Counted from the first letter of the stretch, positions 23,859-35,213 are shown. The stretch is DNA of 64,000 nucleotides from Pyronema omphalodes (GCA_024516155.1 JAJJXM010000009.1:62001-126000), one strand, 5' to 3'. Notes: generated by a model not told the origin, from the letters alone. Made by a program: numbers and translations.

Positions 23859-25507
23859 ACAAGAGAGGATGTGGTCTGTTCCGGCCTACGGCCGGTCCAT
23901 TTTGTTGCCTCTACAAATCGAACCGCTGGTTCACAACTCCAACTGTTGATAAACTGGTTACTCGTGCCTAAAGATGGTGGCTAGCGCCACCATCTTTAGG
24001 CACGAACATATAATGTGACGGGTTTCGACTATATATATGATGTGATCTTAAGAATATGAAACTCGCCTATGATTCCCGCAAGAGCAGCCTGGGATAAACA
24101 ATATTCCTAGTGCTGCAGTTAATGTTATCCTGTGACAGCGTCATTCCGACATGTTTCCTCTGCCTGACCCTTCACAGATATGTGCTGGAACACAAAGTTC
24201 ATTGGGGCAAGCAGAAGATATTTTCTTGCCGATTGGAGGATTTGTCGAGTAATTTCACCTCTACGATATATCGTGGGTTGTTACTTCAGGACAATAACTC
24301 TCGAATTCTTGACCAGCTACTTCTGTATTAAGAGGTTTCTACACAATCACCAGTTTTTCGATTTGATTTCAATTTCTTGGGCCTTGCCAAACTCAATATT
24401 ATGACGTATGGTACAGTTGTGATATATATCGGAGGCTCTAACTTTTACCCCAGGATTTCGCTGGGAATCGTCCCAGAGCGTACATGATATCTTAGGCCTG
24501 TTGTCACCCTTATTCCTTATGCTGGTTTTACTTCTCGTCTGTACATTTAGAGCCCTGTTTGCTCTTTTTCCACTGGCCTCTCTGAACTCGCCTGTCTCCT
24601 CTCTCCTCACTTAACTGTTCTTCCACTTATCACCTGGCCTCTGTCTTCAACGCTACCATATTGTCTTTACTCCTTTTCTGCCCTTCTCCCTCTCCGTCTT
24701 TTCACTCGTATTATTTCTTCTTCAGCTTTTACATCACAGTTCATCTTTCTCACTTTGCCAATCCTTCCGCCATTTATATGTACATATGTGTCTGTGTTTC
24801 ATGTTTTTTTTATTTTTTTTTATTTTTTATTTTTCGCATTGTGCAGCATTAACTTTCATGTTCATTCAGAAAGACTTTATTCACATTCTAAGATTCGATC
24901 AGTGCTCCTCAGCCTGTTCTCATTCTTTTCGAGTCATTTTTTGATATCCTCGTGATGTTTCTGAAGCTCAGTCTCAGTAATGGAAAATCCTCCTTGGGAG
25001 GCTGCAAAACTTTCTCTGCTTCCTTCCACTGTTTTTCTGCCTTGAGCCTATTCAAATCGGCTTTATATATCTCCTCACACAGTGTGTCAAGATTCTCCTC
25101 AATAAAACCGCAGGTGCTTAACTTCATCTGTTAGCGTCTCGTCGACTGTATCTGCAGCATGCGGCAAAGGTCACAGGTATCCGTATATTTTATCCGGCCA
25201 ACCATTAACAGCTGAATTGCATCATGAATTGTATCAAAGGTGCGAAGTGGTTCGGGATTGGAAAGGCGAATGGGATCTGTGCCCAGGCAGCCAGGAGAGC
25301 AGTCTTATATGTTTCCCATCGAATCTGTTCCGGTTGCCACGGTTGCCGGTTTTACCATCCCGCCATGTATTGCCGAAGCTTTTGTATTGCCGCCCGACAG
25401 CCAGAGGAGTTCACGTTTAAATTAGTCTGAAATTACATCATCACAGCTTTTAATAATAACGCTATACCGTATCAGGTAAATAACTAAAATATACCTGCTT
25501 ATATAGT
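23859..25507. repeat. large direct repeat, copy A (about 1.65 kb)
   Basis: From ACAAGAGAGGATGTGG onward this segment recurs almost base for base at 25508. Differences seen by eye are scattered substitutions in both directions and a few small indels. It contains a perfect 42-nt hairpin (23963-24004). On the minus strand it has several open frames also open in copy B: 24347-24610 (RREETGEFREASGK... to the stop near 24347) and 24909-25127 (a charged helix, EEIYKADLNRLKAEKQW). One minus frame runs through the latter and upstream codons with a single TAA at about 25131. This suggests a decayed or intron-containing gene. I recognise no transposase or other family. Confidence 0.85.
23963..24004. repeat. 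perfect 42-nt hairpin in copy A
   Basis: Two perfect 19-base arms starting CGTGCCTAAAGATGG surround a 4-base loop (TAGC). A smaller hairpin (CCGGCC-TAC-GGCCGG) lies about 80 bases upstream. The large hairpin is identical in copy B. Confidence 0.9.
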
Positions 25508-25611
25508 ACAAGAGAGGATGTGGTCTGTTCCGGCCTACGGCCGGTCCATTTTGTTGCCTCTACAAATCGAACCGTTGGTTCACAACTCCAACTGTTGATA
25601 AACTGGTTACT

Positions 25612-25653
25612 CGTGCCTAAAGATGGTGGCTAGCGCCACCATCTTTAGGCACG
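25612..25653. repeat. perfect 42-nt hairpin in copy B
   Basis: The same 19-bp stem and TAGC loop as at 23963-24004, unchanged between the copies. Confidence 0.9.
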
Positions 25654-26744
25654 AACATATAATGTGACGGGTTTCGACTATATATATGATGTGATCTTAA
25701 GAATCTGAAACTCGCCTATGATTCCCGCAAGAGCAGCCTGGGATAAACAATATTCCTAGTGATGCAGTTGATGTTATCCTGTGACAGCAATATTCTGACA
25801 TGTTTCCTCTGCCTGACCCTTCACAGATATGTGCTGGAACACAAAGTTCATTGGGGCAAGCAGAAGATATTTTCTTGCCGATTGGAGGATTTGTCGAGTA
25901 ATTTCACCTCTACAATATATCATGGGTTGTAACTTCAGGACAATAACTCTCGAATTCTTGACCAGCCACTTCTGTATTGAGAGGTTTCTACACAATCACC
26001 AGTTTTTCGGTTTGATTTCAATTTCTTGGGCCTTGCCAAACTCAATATTATGACGTATCGTACAGTCTTGATATATATCAGAGGCTCTAACTTTTACCTC
26101 AGGATCTCGCTGGGAATCGTCCCAGAGCGTACATGATATCTTGGGCCTGTTGTCACCCTTATTCCTTATGCTGGTTTTGCTTCTCGTCTGTACATTTGGA
26201 GCCCTGTTTGCTCTTTTTCCACTGGCCTCTCTGAACTCGCCTGTCTCCTCTCTCCTCACTGAACTGTTCTTCCACTTATCACCTGGCCTCTGCCTTCAAC
26301 GTTACCACATTGTTTCTACTCCCTTTCTGCCCTTCTTCCTCTCTGTCTTTTCACTCGTATTATTTCTTCTTCAGCTTTTACATCACAGTTCATCTTTCTC
26401 ACTTTGCCAATCCTTCCTCCATTCATGTACATATGTGTCTGTCTTTCATATTTTTTTTAATTTTTCTTTTTCTCATTGTGCAGCATTAACTTTCATGTTG
26501 ATTCAGAAAGACTTTATGCACATTCTAAGATTCGATCAGTGCTCCTCAGCCTGTTCTCATTCTTTCCGAGTCATTTTTTGATATCCTCGTGATGTTTCTG
26601 AAGCTCAGTCTCAGTAATGGGAAATCCTCCTTGGGAGGCTTCAAAATGTTCTCTGCTTCCTTCCACTGTTTTTCTGCCTTGAGCCTATTCAAATCCGCTT
26701 TATATATCTCCTCACACAGTGTGTCAAGATTCTCCTCAATAAAA

Positions 26745-26924
26745 CCGCAGTTGCTTAACTTCATCTGTTAGCGTCTCGTCGACTGTATCTGCAGCATGCG
26801 GCAAAGGTCACAGGTGTCCGTATATTTTATCCGGCCGCAGTTGCTTAACTTCATCTGTTAGCGTCTCGTCGACTGTATCTGCAGCATGCGGCAAAGGTCA
26901 CAGGTGTCCGTATATTTTATCCGG
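26745..26924. repeat. 90-bp tandem duplication inside copy B
   Basis: Two adjacent identical 90-base units beginning CCGCAGTTGCTTAAC and ending TTTTATCCGG. Copy A has a single unit. It arose after the large duplication, or was lost from copy A. Confidence 0.9.
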
Positions 26925-27234
26925 CCAACCATTAACAGCTGAATTGCATCATGAATTGTACCAAAGGTGCGAAGTGGTTCGGGATTGGAAAGGCGAATGG
27001 GATCTGTGCCCAGGCAGCCAGGAGAGCAGTCTTATATGTTTCCCATCGAATCTGTTCCGGTTGCCACGGTTGCCGGTTTTACCATCCCGCCATGTATTGC
27101 CGAAGTTTTTTTATTGCCGCCCGACAGCCAGAGGAGTTCACGTTTAAATTAGTCTAAAATTACATCATCACAGCTTTTAATAATAACGCTATACCGTATC
27201 AGGTAAATAACTAAAATATACCTGCTTATATAGT

Positions 27235-27592
27235 AAAAAAGGCGACTAAAAACCTCTAAATCACTTTCTGCAGACGCTATTCCATTTCAGGTGCGTACTA
27301 AAATATCTGCTTATAGTATTCTGAAAAGGCGACTAAAAACCTCTAAATCACTTTCTGCAGACGCTATTCCATTTCAGGTGCGTACTAAAATATCTGCTTA
27401 TAGTATTCTGAAAAGGCGACTAAAAACCTCTAAATCACTTTCTGCAGACGCTATTCCATTTCAGGTGCGTACTAAAATATCTGCTTATAGTATTCTGAAA
27501 AAAAAGGCGACTAAAAACCTCTAAATCACTTTCCGCAGACGCTATTCCATTTCAGGTGCGTACTAAAACATCTGCTTATAGTATTCTGAAAC
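27235..27592 (+). repeat. 87-bp minisatellite, four copies
   Basis: Four near-identical tandem units of 87 bp (AAAAGGCGACTAAAAACC ... CTTATAGTATTCTG). The last has a few extra A bases at its junction. Because 87 is a multiple of three, a plus-strand frame stays open through the array (repeating SAYSILKRRLKTSKSL), but this is probably a consequence of the period. A diverged half-unit (GCTATACCGTATCAGG...CTGCTTATATAG) is found at the end of each 1.65-kb repeat. Confidence 0.9.
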
Positions 27593-28256
27593 AATATACA
27601 AACTTTACTCCTTGAAAAAGATACCATATTTGAAATATACCCAGCCCTCCTGCATTTGGACACCTTCTACACAGCAATTCCTTGGCTCTTCCTACCTTAT
27701 TGAAAGAAAAATATTAAAGACTCATCCTCTTCCGCAGTCTCAACACGGCATCAACCCACTTTTGTCACAATGCCCCAAAATCGGTGCAAGTGTGAAGCAT
27801 ATTATCATCTGCCATCTACTTCGCTTTGTTTACCTTCCTAGCTGTAGACGCTGTCACTGCTATCCTGCCACCGATTACCTATTACCAATTTGATTCCATC
27901 CCTACAACTCTTTCCACCCTCGTTCGGGGATCTCGGGATGCATTAACGAATCCTGTATACAATGATAATAAATAACCGGAAGCAAGAGCACCGTTTAACA
28001 TTGGATGTTATTTTCCTATGTGGACGATAGCTGCAGCCTATACCAATGATATAAACCAGTTTGAGACTATTGATAGCCTGGTCATAATCACTAGAATGTA
28101 TGTCTATTTGAACTTTTTTTACTCATGACACAATACTGTTGGAACCATTAAACCAAAAAGCGGTGAGTGGAACAGAGCTTTTTAAAAAACGTCGACAAAA
28201 ATTCTTACATCTTTTACATCCTTTGTTCACCTAATGCAATATTATCCATATATTAC
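27593..28256. other. spacer between minisatellite and inverted-repeat complex
   Basis: AT-rich sequence with no gene recognised. Confidence 0.5.
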
Positions 28257-29746
28257 AGGTATTATACAAATTCAAACTGGCAATCTTGGTAGTAGAGATC
28301 CATTATCACGATTATAAGGGTTTCAAGGGTCATTACCTGTACCGTCTGGCATACAAACAGCAGAATAACCATAAAATGCTAATATCCTGAATATATTACA
28401 GGTAAACGACTAGTTATTAAACATGTTTATCTACCTATATGTGATACTTAATGACAGATCTCGACCACCATGCATTACCCACAATATCTTACCCGACCAA
28501 TCAGCACTCCCACACAGAGCTACGAGAGCCAGACCCCTTTCCAACACCAGATCCTTCCAATCCAAAATCTTCCAAACAGCAGAATACTAACCATAACATC
28601 CTTTCCCCAACGGTCCACAAATCCAACATGGAAACCCCCCCCCCCAAACTCGATCCCATAAGACCGTAGCATGCTGCATAACAGTCCAATAAGGAAAGAG
28701 GTGAGGGGAAAACCTTTTATTCTCGCTCTATGTCCTGAGCTAGGAACGATGCGAAGATATGGTAACCAGGATTGTATAAGTTCAGGAAGAGTGGGGGATC
28801 AGGGGTGCTTATATACTCATAAAGGCGGCCAATCTTTGTGGCTTTGAATAGTATTGAAGCGTCTGGATAAATTGTCGTGCATCCGGGATACGGTGGTTTA
28901 TATTTGGTTAACGGTATGTTTTTTGTTAACTGGAAATATATATAATGTTTGCTAGCCGCCGATAAGGTAATGGCGCTTGACTAAAGTCTAGTTTGACAAA
29001 AACTAAGCTCGTTTCGACCACGCGAACCAGGACAACATTCAGTGACGTCTAGTTTCCAACAAACGGTTTATGTATGATATATTAGCAGATAAATAATTAA
29101 ATACCGCGAAGCAGAATCATTAGATCCAAAAAAGCCGTTGTCCACTACCCGTTCGGTGTACTGATACAAGTGACGGTGACTTCAACCGTGTCCAAAAAAT
29201 AAAAATATAAACCCCCCCATTCCCCCACCCTTCTTGGATCCATACAATCCTGGTTACCATGTTTGAGCGTTCTTCCCAGCTCAGGACATAGAGCGAGAAA
29301 AATAAAAGGTTTTCCCCTCACCTCTTTTCCTATTGGACTGTTATGCTACAGTCATAGGATTGAGGTGGGGGGTTTTTCCATGTCTAATTTTTGGACCATC
29401 ACGGAAAGGATATTCTGATTAATATTCTGCTGTTAGCAGATTTTGGATTAGAAATATCTAGTGCTAGAAAGGGGATCTACATTCTCAGCTCTGCGTGTGA
29501 ATACCTATTGATCAGTTAAGTGATTGTGAGTGATGGATGCATAGTAGTCAAGATCTGTTATTAAGTATCGCATAGATAATTATGTTTAATAACTAGTCGT
29601 TTACCTGTAATATATTCAGAATACCAGCATTCTATGGCTATTCTGCTGCCTGCATACCAGACGGTACAGGTAAAGACCCTTGAAACTCTTACCACCATGA
29701 TTTCTACTACATACTAAGATTGCTAGTTCGAATTTCTGTAATACCG
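28257..29746. mobile_element. foldback-like element: about 0.5-kb inverted repeat arms around a 480-bp core
   Basis: The left arm (about 28257-28778) and right arm (about 29258-29746) are inverted copies of each other, diverged and with small gaps. Shared stretches include GACTAGTTATTAAACATG, TACCTGTACCGTCTGG, and the inner part GAGGTGAGGGGAAAACC...CCAGGATTGTAT. The core has no ORF longer than chance. This fits a non-autonomous foldback or MITE-type element. No target-site duplication was identified. Confidence 0.7.
28613..29394. mobile_element. inner inverted-repeat element, copy 1
   Basis: Inner arms of about 140-165 bp (from TCCACAAATCCAACATGG to ...CATGTCTAATTTTTGGA) flank an AT-rich core. 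The same arms and a diverged version of the same core recur immediately to the right (29748-30500), so this inner segment moved or duplicated as a unit. Non-coding. Confidence 0.6.
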
Positions 29747-29747
29747 G

Positions 29748-30500
29748 AAAAAATCCAACCTGGAAAAACCCCCCACCTCAATCCTATGACTGTAGCATAA
29801 CAGTCCAGTAAGAAAAGAGGTGAGGGGAAAACCTTTTATTCTCGCTCTATATCCCGAGCTAGGAACGATGCGAAGATATGGTAACCAGGATTGTATGGAT
29901 TCAAGAAGACTTTGGGGGGGGTTATATACTGGGGGTTATATACTCATCCTTATAAAAGCGGTCAATCTTTTTCTTGTCGTGCACCGGGGATGCGATGATT
30001 TATTCGATTACCGGTACGTTTTTTTTTTTTTTTTTTTTTTTTTTTTGGTAACTGGAAATATATATAACTGTTTGCTACCTGCTACCTGCTAGCTGCCGTT
30101 ATGGGGATGGCGCTTGAATAAAGTCTAGTTTGACAAAAACTGACTTCGCGCGAACCAGGACAAAATTCAATAAGCTCTAAATTCCAATAAACGGGTTATA
30201 CATAATGTATTATCAGATCACGAAACCCCGTGAAGATGAATTATTAGATCCAAAAAATTAAAATATACCCCCCCCCCCTCCCCAATCCCCCACCCTTCTT
30301 GAATCTTTACCTTCCCAAGCTCTATCTATGCATGAGTACTGTTCCCATCTCAGGTCATAAAGCAAAAAAAAAATACCAGTTTCCCCCCCCCCCCCCCCCC
30401 CACTTCTTTCCGATTGGACTGTTACGCTACAGTCATAGGAGGGAGGTGGGGGGTTGGGGGGTGGGAGGTGGGTGGTTTTTCCATGTTGGATTTTTGGAAC
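29748..30500. mobile_element. inner inverted-repeat element, copy 2
   Basis: A direct, diverged repeat of 28613-29394. Its left arm is at about 29748-29905 and the inverted right arm at about 30295-30500. The core shares blocks such as GGAAATATATATAA, GTCTAGTTTGACAAAAACT and GCGAACCAGGACAA. It carries a long T run (about 30009-30046) and a C run (about 30383-30402). It lacks the outer arms seen around copy 1. Confidence 0.65.
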
Positions 30501-31141
30501 TTCGGGGAGGATGGGGATTGAAATAGGGATTACCTGTAGAATTTGGTGGAGATAGGGACGAGAGGTTGTGATGGATTCATAAGGGTGAGGAGAGGGATAT
30601 GGGATATGGGGCGGTGAAGGATGTGTAGGGGTGTGGGCTGTGGGCTGTGGGATGTGGGCTGTGGGATAGGAGGAGATGGGATGGATGGGATGGTTTATTT
30701 TTTGTTGTGATTCTTCATTTATTCGTTTGGATATTCATATCTTCGACCACATCCGCCCCCTGCCCCTCTTCTCCGTTACGTCATTACAGCATCGAGTCCG
30801 AGTGACGGCAGTGGTTTAACCCTATGGTGCAGACACATCCGACGAAAGCCGAGTGACAGCTTTTTAAATTTAGGGTGTCAACGGCACTAAAAGTCCAAAC
30901 CCATGACTGGCGTGTTTTTACCCCACCTCGCACCTCACACCTTAGACCTAGTCCCCACTCCTGATAACGCGTTCTCTATGTATTCAGCGTTCATTCCTCC
31001 CACATTTTTCTCACAACAGTCACACAGTTCTACAATGCGGAATAAATATTTTTGAGAAGGAAATGCTACTTTTATTTCATCATTTCAAAACTCATAATCT
31101 ACCAACTGAAACGCTCATAAACATAATCAAGAAAAAAACAT
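30501..31141. other. intergenic with G-rich short repeats
   Basis: Repeated TGTGGGC/TGTGGGA and ATGGGATGG units occur at about 30600-30700. The remainder is the 3' flank of FBA1. No gene is seen. Confidence 0.5.
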
Positions 31142-32454
31142 TTACAACTGGTTGGCAGTGTTGAAGTCGGACAAAGCCTCCTTAACACGGGCAGACATGG
31201 TCTTCTCTCCCTCACGGACCCAGACACGGGGGTCGAAGTACTTCTTGTTGGGCTTGTCGTCACCGTCGGGGTTTCCGACCTGCTGCATGACGTAGTCCTT
31301 CTTGTTGAGCATGTAGTCACGGATACCAGTGAGGTAAGCGAACCTATTGCTTTATTAGCATTGCAACCTTTCATATAGTAATGGGGATACTCACTGAAGG
31401 TCAGTGTCGAGGTTGACCTTGACAACTCCGTGGGAGATGGCGGTCAAGAACTCCTCCTTGGAGGATCCAGATCCTCCGTGGAAGACAAGGAAGAGGGGCT
31501 TGTCCTCAGTTCCCTTGATCTGCTCCTTGGTGTAGGCCTGGTGCTTTCCGAGAAGCTCGGGGTGGAGCTTGACGTTTCCGGGCTTGTAGACTCCGTGGAC
31601 GTTTCCGAATCCAGCGGCAATGGAGAAGTAGGGGGAGACGGGGGAGAGAGCAGCGTAGACATCGTAGATGTCCTCAGGCTGGGTGTAGAGGGCAGAGTTG
31701 TCGACACCAGTGTTGTCAACACCGTCCTCCTCTCCTCCAGTGATTCCGATCTCCATCTCCAACCACTGCTTCATGGGGGCAGCACGCTCAAGGTACTTCT
31801 TGGTGATGGCAATGTTCTCGTCCTTCTCCTCCTCGGAAAGGTCGATCATGTGGGAAGAGAAGAGGGGCTCTCCGTGAGCCTGGAAGTACTTCTCGTCCTC
31901 ATCGAGCATACCGTCCAACCAGGGAAGGAGCTTCTTGGCGCAGTGGTCGGTGTGGAGAACGACGGGGATTCCGTAGGCGGGGGCAATGGCACGGATGTAG
32001 TTGGCAGCGGCGATAGCACCGTTGATGGAGGCGAACTGGTCGGTGTTGGAGACACCCTGAGATTTTTGTGAGCAATTGCGCAGACATTTCTGAAGCTGTG
32101 AGATAAACTAACCTTTCCAGCGAAGTAGGCAGCTCCTCCCTGGGAGACCTGGAGGATGATGGGGGACTTGGCATCACGGGCAGCCTCGAGGGAAGCAACA
32201 ACGGTGGAAGAGGAGGTGACGTTCTAGGGTAATGGTTAGATTTCTATAAAAACGCGCAGTGGGGTTCACGGAGATTTGGACTCACGATAGCGGGGATGGC
32301 GAACTTGTGCTCACGAGCGTACTTGAACAACTGGAAAATAGGTCAGTACCCTGATAGGTTAAATATCAATGGAAAAGACAAGACATACGGCCATGACATC
32401 GTCACCGACGATGACACCCTGCTTGCGGGACAAAACTTCAAGAGCACCGGGCAT
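31142..32454 (-). CDS. FBA1: fructose-bisphosphate aldolase, class II, five exons
   Basis: This cytosolic zinc enzyme cleaves fructose 1,6-bisphosphate to dihydroxyacetone phosphate and glyceraldehyde 3-phosphate. Exons are 32454-32389, 32330-32286, 32223-32113, 32056-31395 and 31343-31142 (1086 nt, 361 aa; yeast 359). The start MPGALEVLSRKQGVIVGDD matches the family. Zinc/active-site motifs are present: HTDHCAKK, GFGNVHGVY and FHGGSGSS, plus NLDTDLQ before the last intron and KKYFDPRVWVREGE near the end. A probable 198-nt leader intron spans 32665-32468 (GTACGT donor, GCTAAC branch site, TAG acceptor). Intron-rich 5' end and full-length; very secure. Confidence 0.96.
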
Positions 32455-34266
32455 TATGATTTATTTGCTATATTTTCAGTCATGTTAGCCAAAGCTCTGT
32501 CGCGGTAAACTATTGTACCGTGAACCATCCTCTCTCGAATGACGGATGTTTGTGGGGTCAGGGTCTGAAGCGGGGGAAAAAGCGAGCGAGACAATATGAC
32601 AACCAACAACCGCCTTCTACCGCCAAAAGCCGTGAACAACAACCAGAATGAATAGCAAGACGTACCAAAAACTGAAATTAAAGTTGGGTATAGAGGATTT
32701 GTTGTTGGTGGAAGGTTGAAGGAAGCAGGAGAAGAACTGACGGAAGGGAGGGGTAGCACCTGGGCTATGTACCAGCGAGCCCTAGATCGACTTCCTGGAC
32801 TGGAATTGCCTGAGCGAATAATCCCGCCTACCTTGGTGTACGTGTTTTGGAGTAGTGCAACTCTGCAGGCGGGGCCATCCCGGTGATGCTGCCCCCTCCA
32901 CCGCCACTATGGGTTACTAGCAGCCCGTAGAGACCAGGCCATCGTTCCGAGAGGAGACACACGGTGAGCTCACCGCGAACGAAAAGACAAAGAAGGAACA
33001 AAAGATGGACAATTCCTGAGCACGTCGAGAGTCTAGTCGTTCGCAATTAGGACATAGAGAGACACTCGCCGAGAAAACTAGACTGCAAGTGATGTGGTCT
33101 CGCATTGAAGAGCGGTGGGGGGTCTCTATGACGCTGGTGGGTGGGTCTATGACGGTGAACATCACCATCGCCATCGCGTTGTCGTCAAGATGATTCGGAT
33201 TTCCATTTCAACCTTTCGGAAAGTCACAACAACTTACGGTCCAACGGGGGGAAATTAAGAAATTAGTTACCCAACTGAGAATTGATAATGCTTTTTTTTT
33301 TACTATACGGGTGAATGGGGGAAATTTAGGAAAAATGGTGAACGAAAAAGAAAGAATTCCCGGCGGAGGACAGAGCTCAACTCAATCAATAGCTGCATGA
33401 CGAAAGACAGGTTTCAACAGCTTAGGATCACCTTTGCTTCCCAATCCATCTAAACTTACGCTCCGCAGAACACCGAAGAGCTCCCCCTTCCCTTCAGTAG
33501 TCGCGCAATTTAGGAGCTGTCTAACCGGCGCCTCGCGTTAACCCGCCGCCTCCACGTCCGATTCCCCGGTTGCACCCGCTGATCAGCCCGCGAACCTCGG
33601 AAGAACGAAGAAGAATGCCTTCCATGCCCGTCGAAAGCCATCCGGATCGCCTGCTGATTCCGAATAGCCAGCAAGCATTCCGGATCGTAAACTGAGATGG
33701 AGATCTGAGCGGTGGAAGTGTTCCGGTTCTCAGCGGCCCAAGATCCGCTGCTTGTATAGTGACTTCCTCATCGTGGATTGAATTCCCAATTCCCCATTCC
33801 CTACTCCTGCAGTGGTTCGCAAACTCGGACTCCCGGAGCACGTGCCACTATAAATTCTCAATCCTCAACAAGTTCCTACATCTGCAACCAGACAGTGGTA
33901 CCGAGATGGCAGTGCTATAGTCCTAATTTACCCCATCTTTTCGTTAAAGACATCCTCGCATGCCATGGGCTAGAGTTGGCTACTCTGCCAATGACTTGGA
34001 TTACAACCATTAGTCAGTCATCACCAGTCCATACACAGAGCAATAAAGTGGGAACTGCAAAACCATCTATTTATTATCACCTGATGACAAATGTGATAAA
34101 CCATCAGTATTATCATCTGGTTGCTCCATTCTAAGTAAACCTCCATATCATTATTTTTCCCTCTCAGAAACAGACGCAATACATCCATTATTTAGTTAAA
34201 AATACTTACGTATGACAAAGGAAAGAGAAAACGCCACAATATCGAATAATAAGCAACTCGATGACT
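32455..34266. other. intergenic: FBA1 leader/promoter and SEC62 3' flank
   Basis: The left part holds the FBA1 leader with its probable intron (32468-32665) and promoter. The middle (about 32800-33850) has no recognised gene despite some short open frames. The right end is the SEC62 3' region. Confidence 0.45.
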
Positions 34267-35213
34267 CTACTCCTCGTCTACTTCCTCAATCCTGGGTCCA
34301 GGTGGAGGACCAGCAGGTCTAGGAACCCTCTTCTCGTTCACGGGCGCCGCAGCTTGCTTCTCCTTCTTACCAGCCTTGGGCTTCTTGACCTATTCAATCA
34401 TTAGCAAAGATCACCAGAGCCTCGTCATAACATTGAAAACATACCTTATGCCAAGCCCAGAGGGGACGGAAAGAGTCGAAGAATCCAACATCCTCGAATA
34501 AGTTGGGGTACAACCAAATTCCAGGAGAAAGTATCACCATCGTAACCAAAAACAAGATCAATCTGAAAACACTCATGATCATAAACAATCCAATAAGTCC
34601 CAACATTCCCATACTCAAATACCAAACTCCCAATCTCAACATCGGCGGCCACAATGGGAACAACACAACGGTGAACAAGGCAATCACCAATCCGACGGAA
34701 GACAAAGTCTGTGTCCATGTCTTGGGCTCGTAGAACCACGCGTAGTAAAGGTCATCACGAATCTCCTGCTGGGGCTCGACTTTGATGTTCCACTGTCCCT
34801 TCACACGCTTAGGCGATTTGGGACCTTCTTCTTCAATTTTGGCAATGCGGAGAGCGAGGAGAGATCGGGGGAGGTGAGCAAAAGCATGCACAGCTTCCTC
34901 ACGGGAGGTGATCTTGGGGAGAGCTGGGTTCTTGGCCTGGGCCTTCGCGTACGCGGGGGATTCGAGAAGACGGAGAGCTCTCTTGACTATGTAATTATTA
35001 GCTTTAGAGCACGTGAGTGTACGAGTGGAATTACATGCCCTTGAAAATATCCTTTCTTCCTCCTTGGTAAATACATGTACGCGCCTTCAACTCGGAGTGA
35101 CCCTTAAGGAAGTTGGCAATAGCAATAGCTTCTGGGGGAGGCGGAGGAGCAGCGCCAGGTTGCGGTTGAAAACCAGCTTGCTGGCCACCATGAGAATGGC
35201 CGTGGTGGGACAT
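34267..35213 (-). CDS. SEC62: protein translocation protein Sec62, three exons, one GC-AG intron
   Basis: Sec62 is an ER membrane subunit of the post-translational Sec62/Sec63 translocon. Exons are 35213-35039, 34986-34445 and 34389-34267 (840 nt, 279 aa; yeast 274). Conserved parts are AIANFLKGHSELKARTCIYQGGR (family region), KVKRALRLLESPAY across the first splice, YYAWFYEP before the membrane part, and two helices (about 155-175 and 180-210). The C-terminal tail is Lys- then Pro-rich, ending EEVDEE. The only first-intron solution that restores the conserved IFKVKRAL is a GC donor (GCATGT) at 35038; the available GT gives the wrong phase. Family call secure. Confidence 0.93.
34987..35038 (-). 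other. GC-AG intron in SEC62
   Basis: Exon 1 ends AAGG, the intron starts GCATGTAATT and ends CATAG. Joining gives codons AAG GTC AAG AGA (K V K R), as in the family. The alternative GT donor three bases further in leaves the frame out of phase with the only acceptor. Confidence 0.75.

Larger units (their letters stand above)
25508..27234. repeat. large direct repeat, copy B (about 1.73 kb)
   Basis: A head-to-tail second copy of the preceding unit. It is longer mainly because of a 90-bp internal tandem duplication (26745-26834 and 26835-26924). It keeps the same minus-strand open frames (25774-25995, 25996-26259, 26546-26764) with few amino-acid changes. It ends in a sequence related to the 87-bp minisatellite unit. 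Confidence 0.85.

Noticed and set aside
23881..23960. tRNA-like string (GGTTCGATTTG on the minus strand) in the 1.65-kb repeat, suggesting a SINE
   Set aside because: No cloverleaf or A box could be built around it.
23859..27234. RIP (repeat-induced point mutation) as the source of differences between repeat copies
   Set aside because: Differences seen by eye are in all directions and few, not a C-to-T/G-to-A excess; not computed formally.
27291..27524. 77-codon frame through the 87-bp minisatellite as a repeat protein
   Set aside because: Open only because the period is a multiple of three; no start context or flanking coding.
31430..32071. 213-codon plus-strand open frame over FBA1
   Set aside because: Antisense to aldolase exon 4; composition is a mirror of biased codons.
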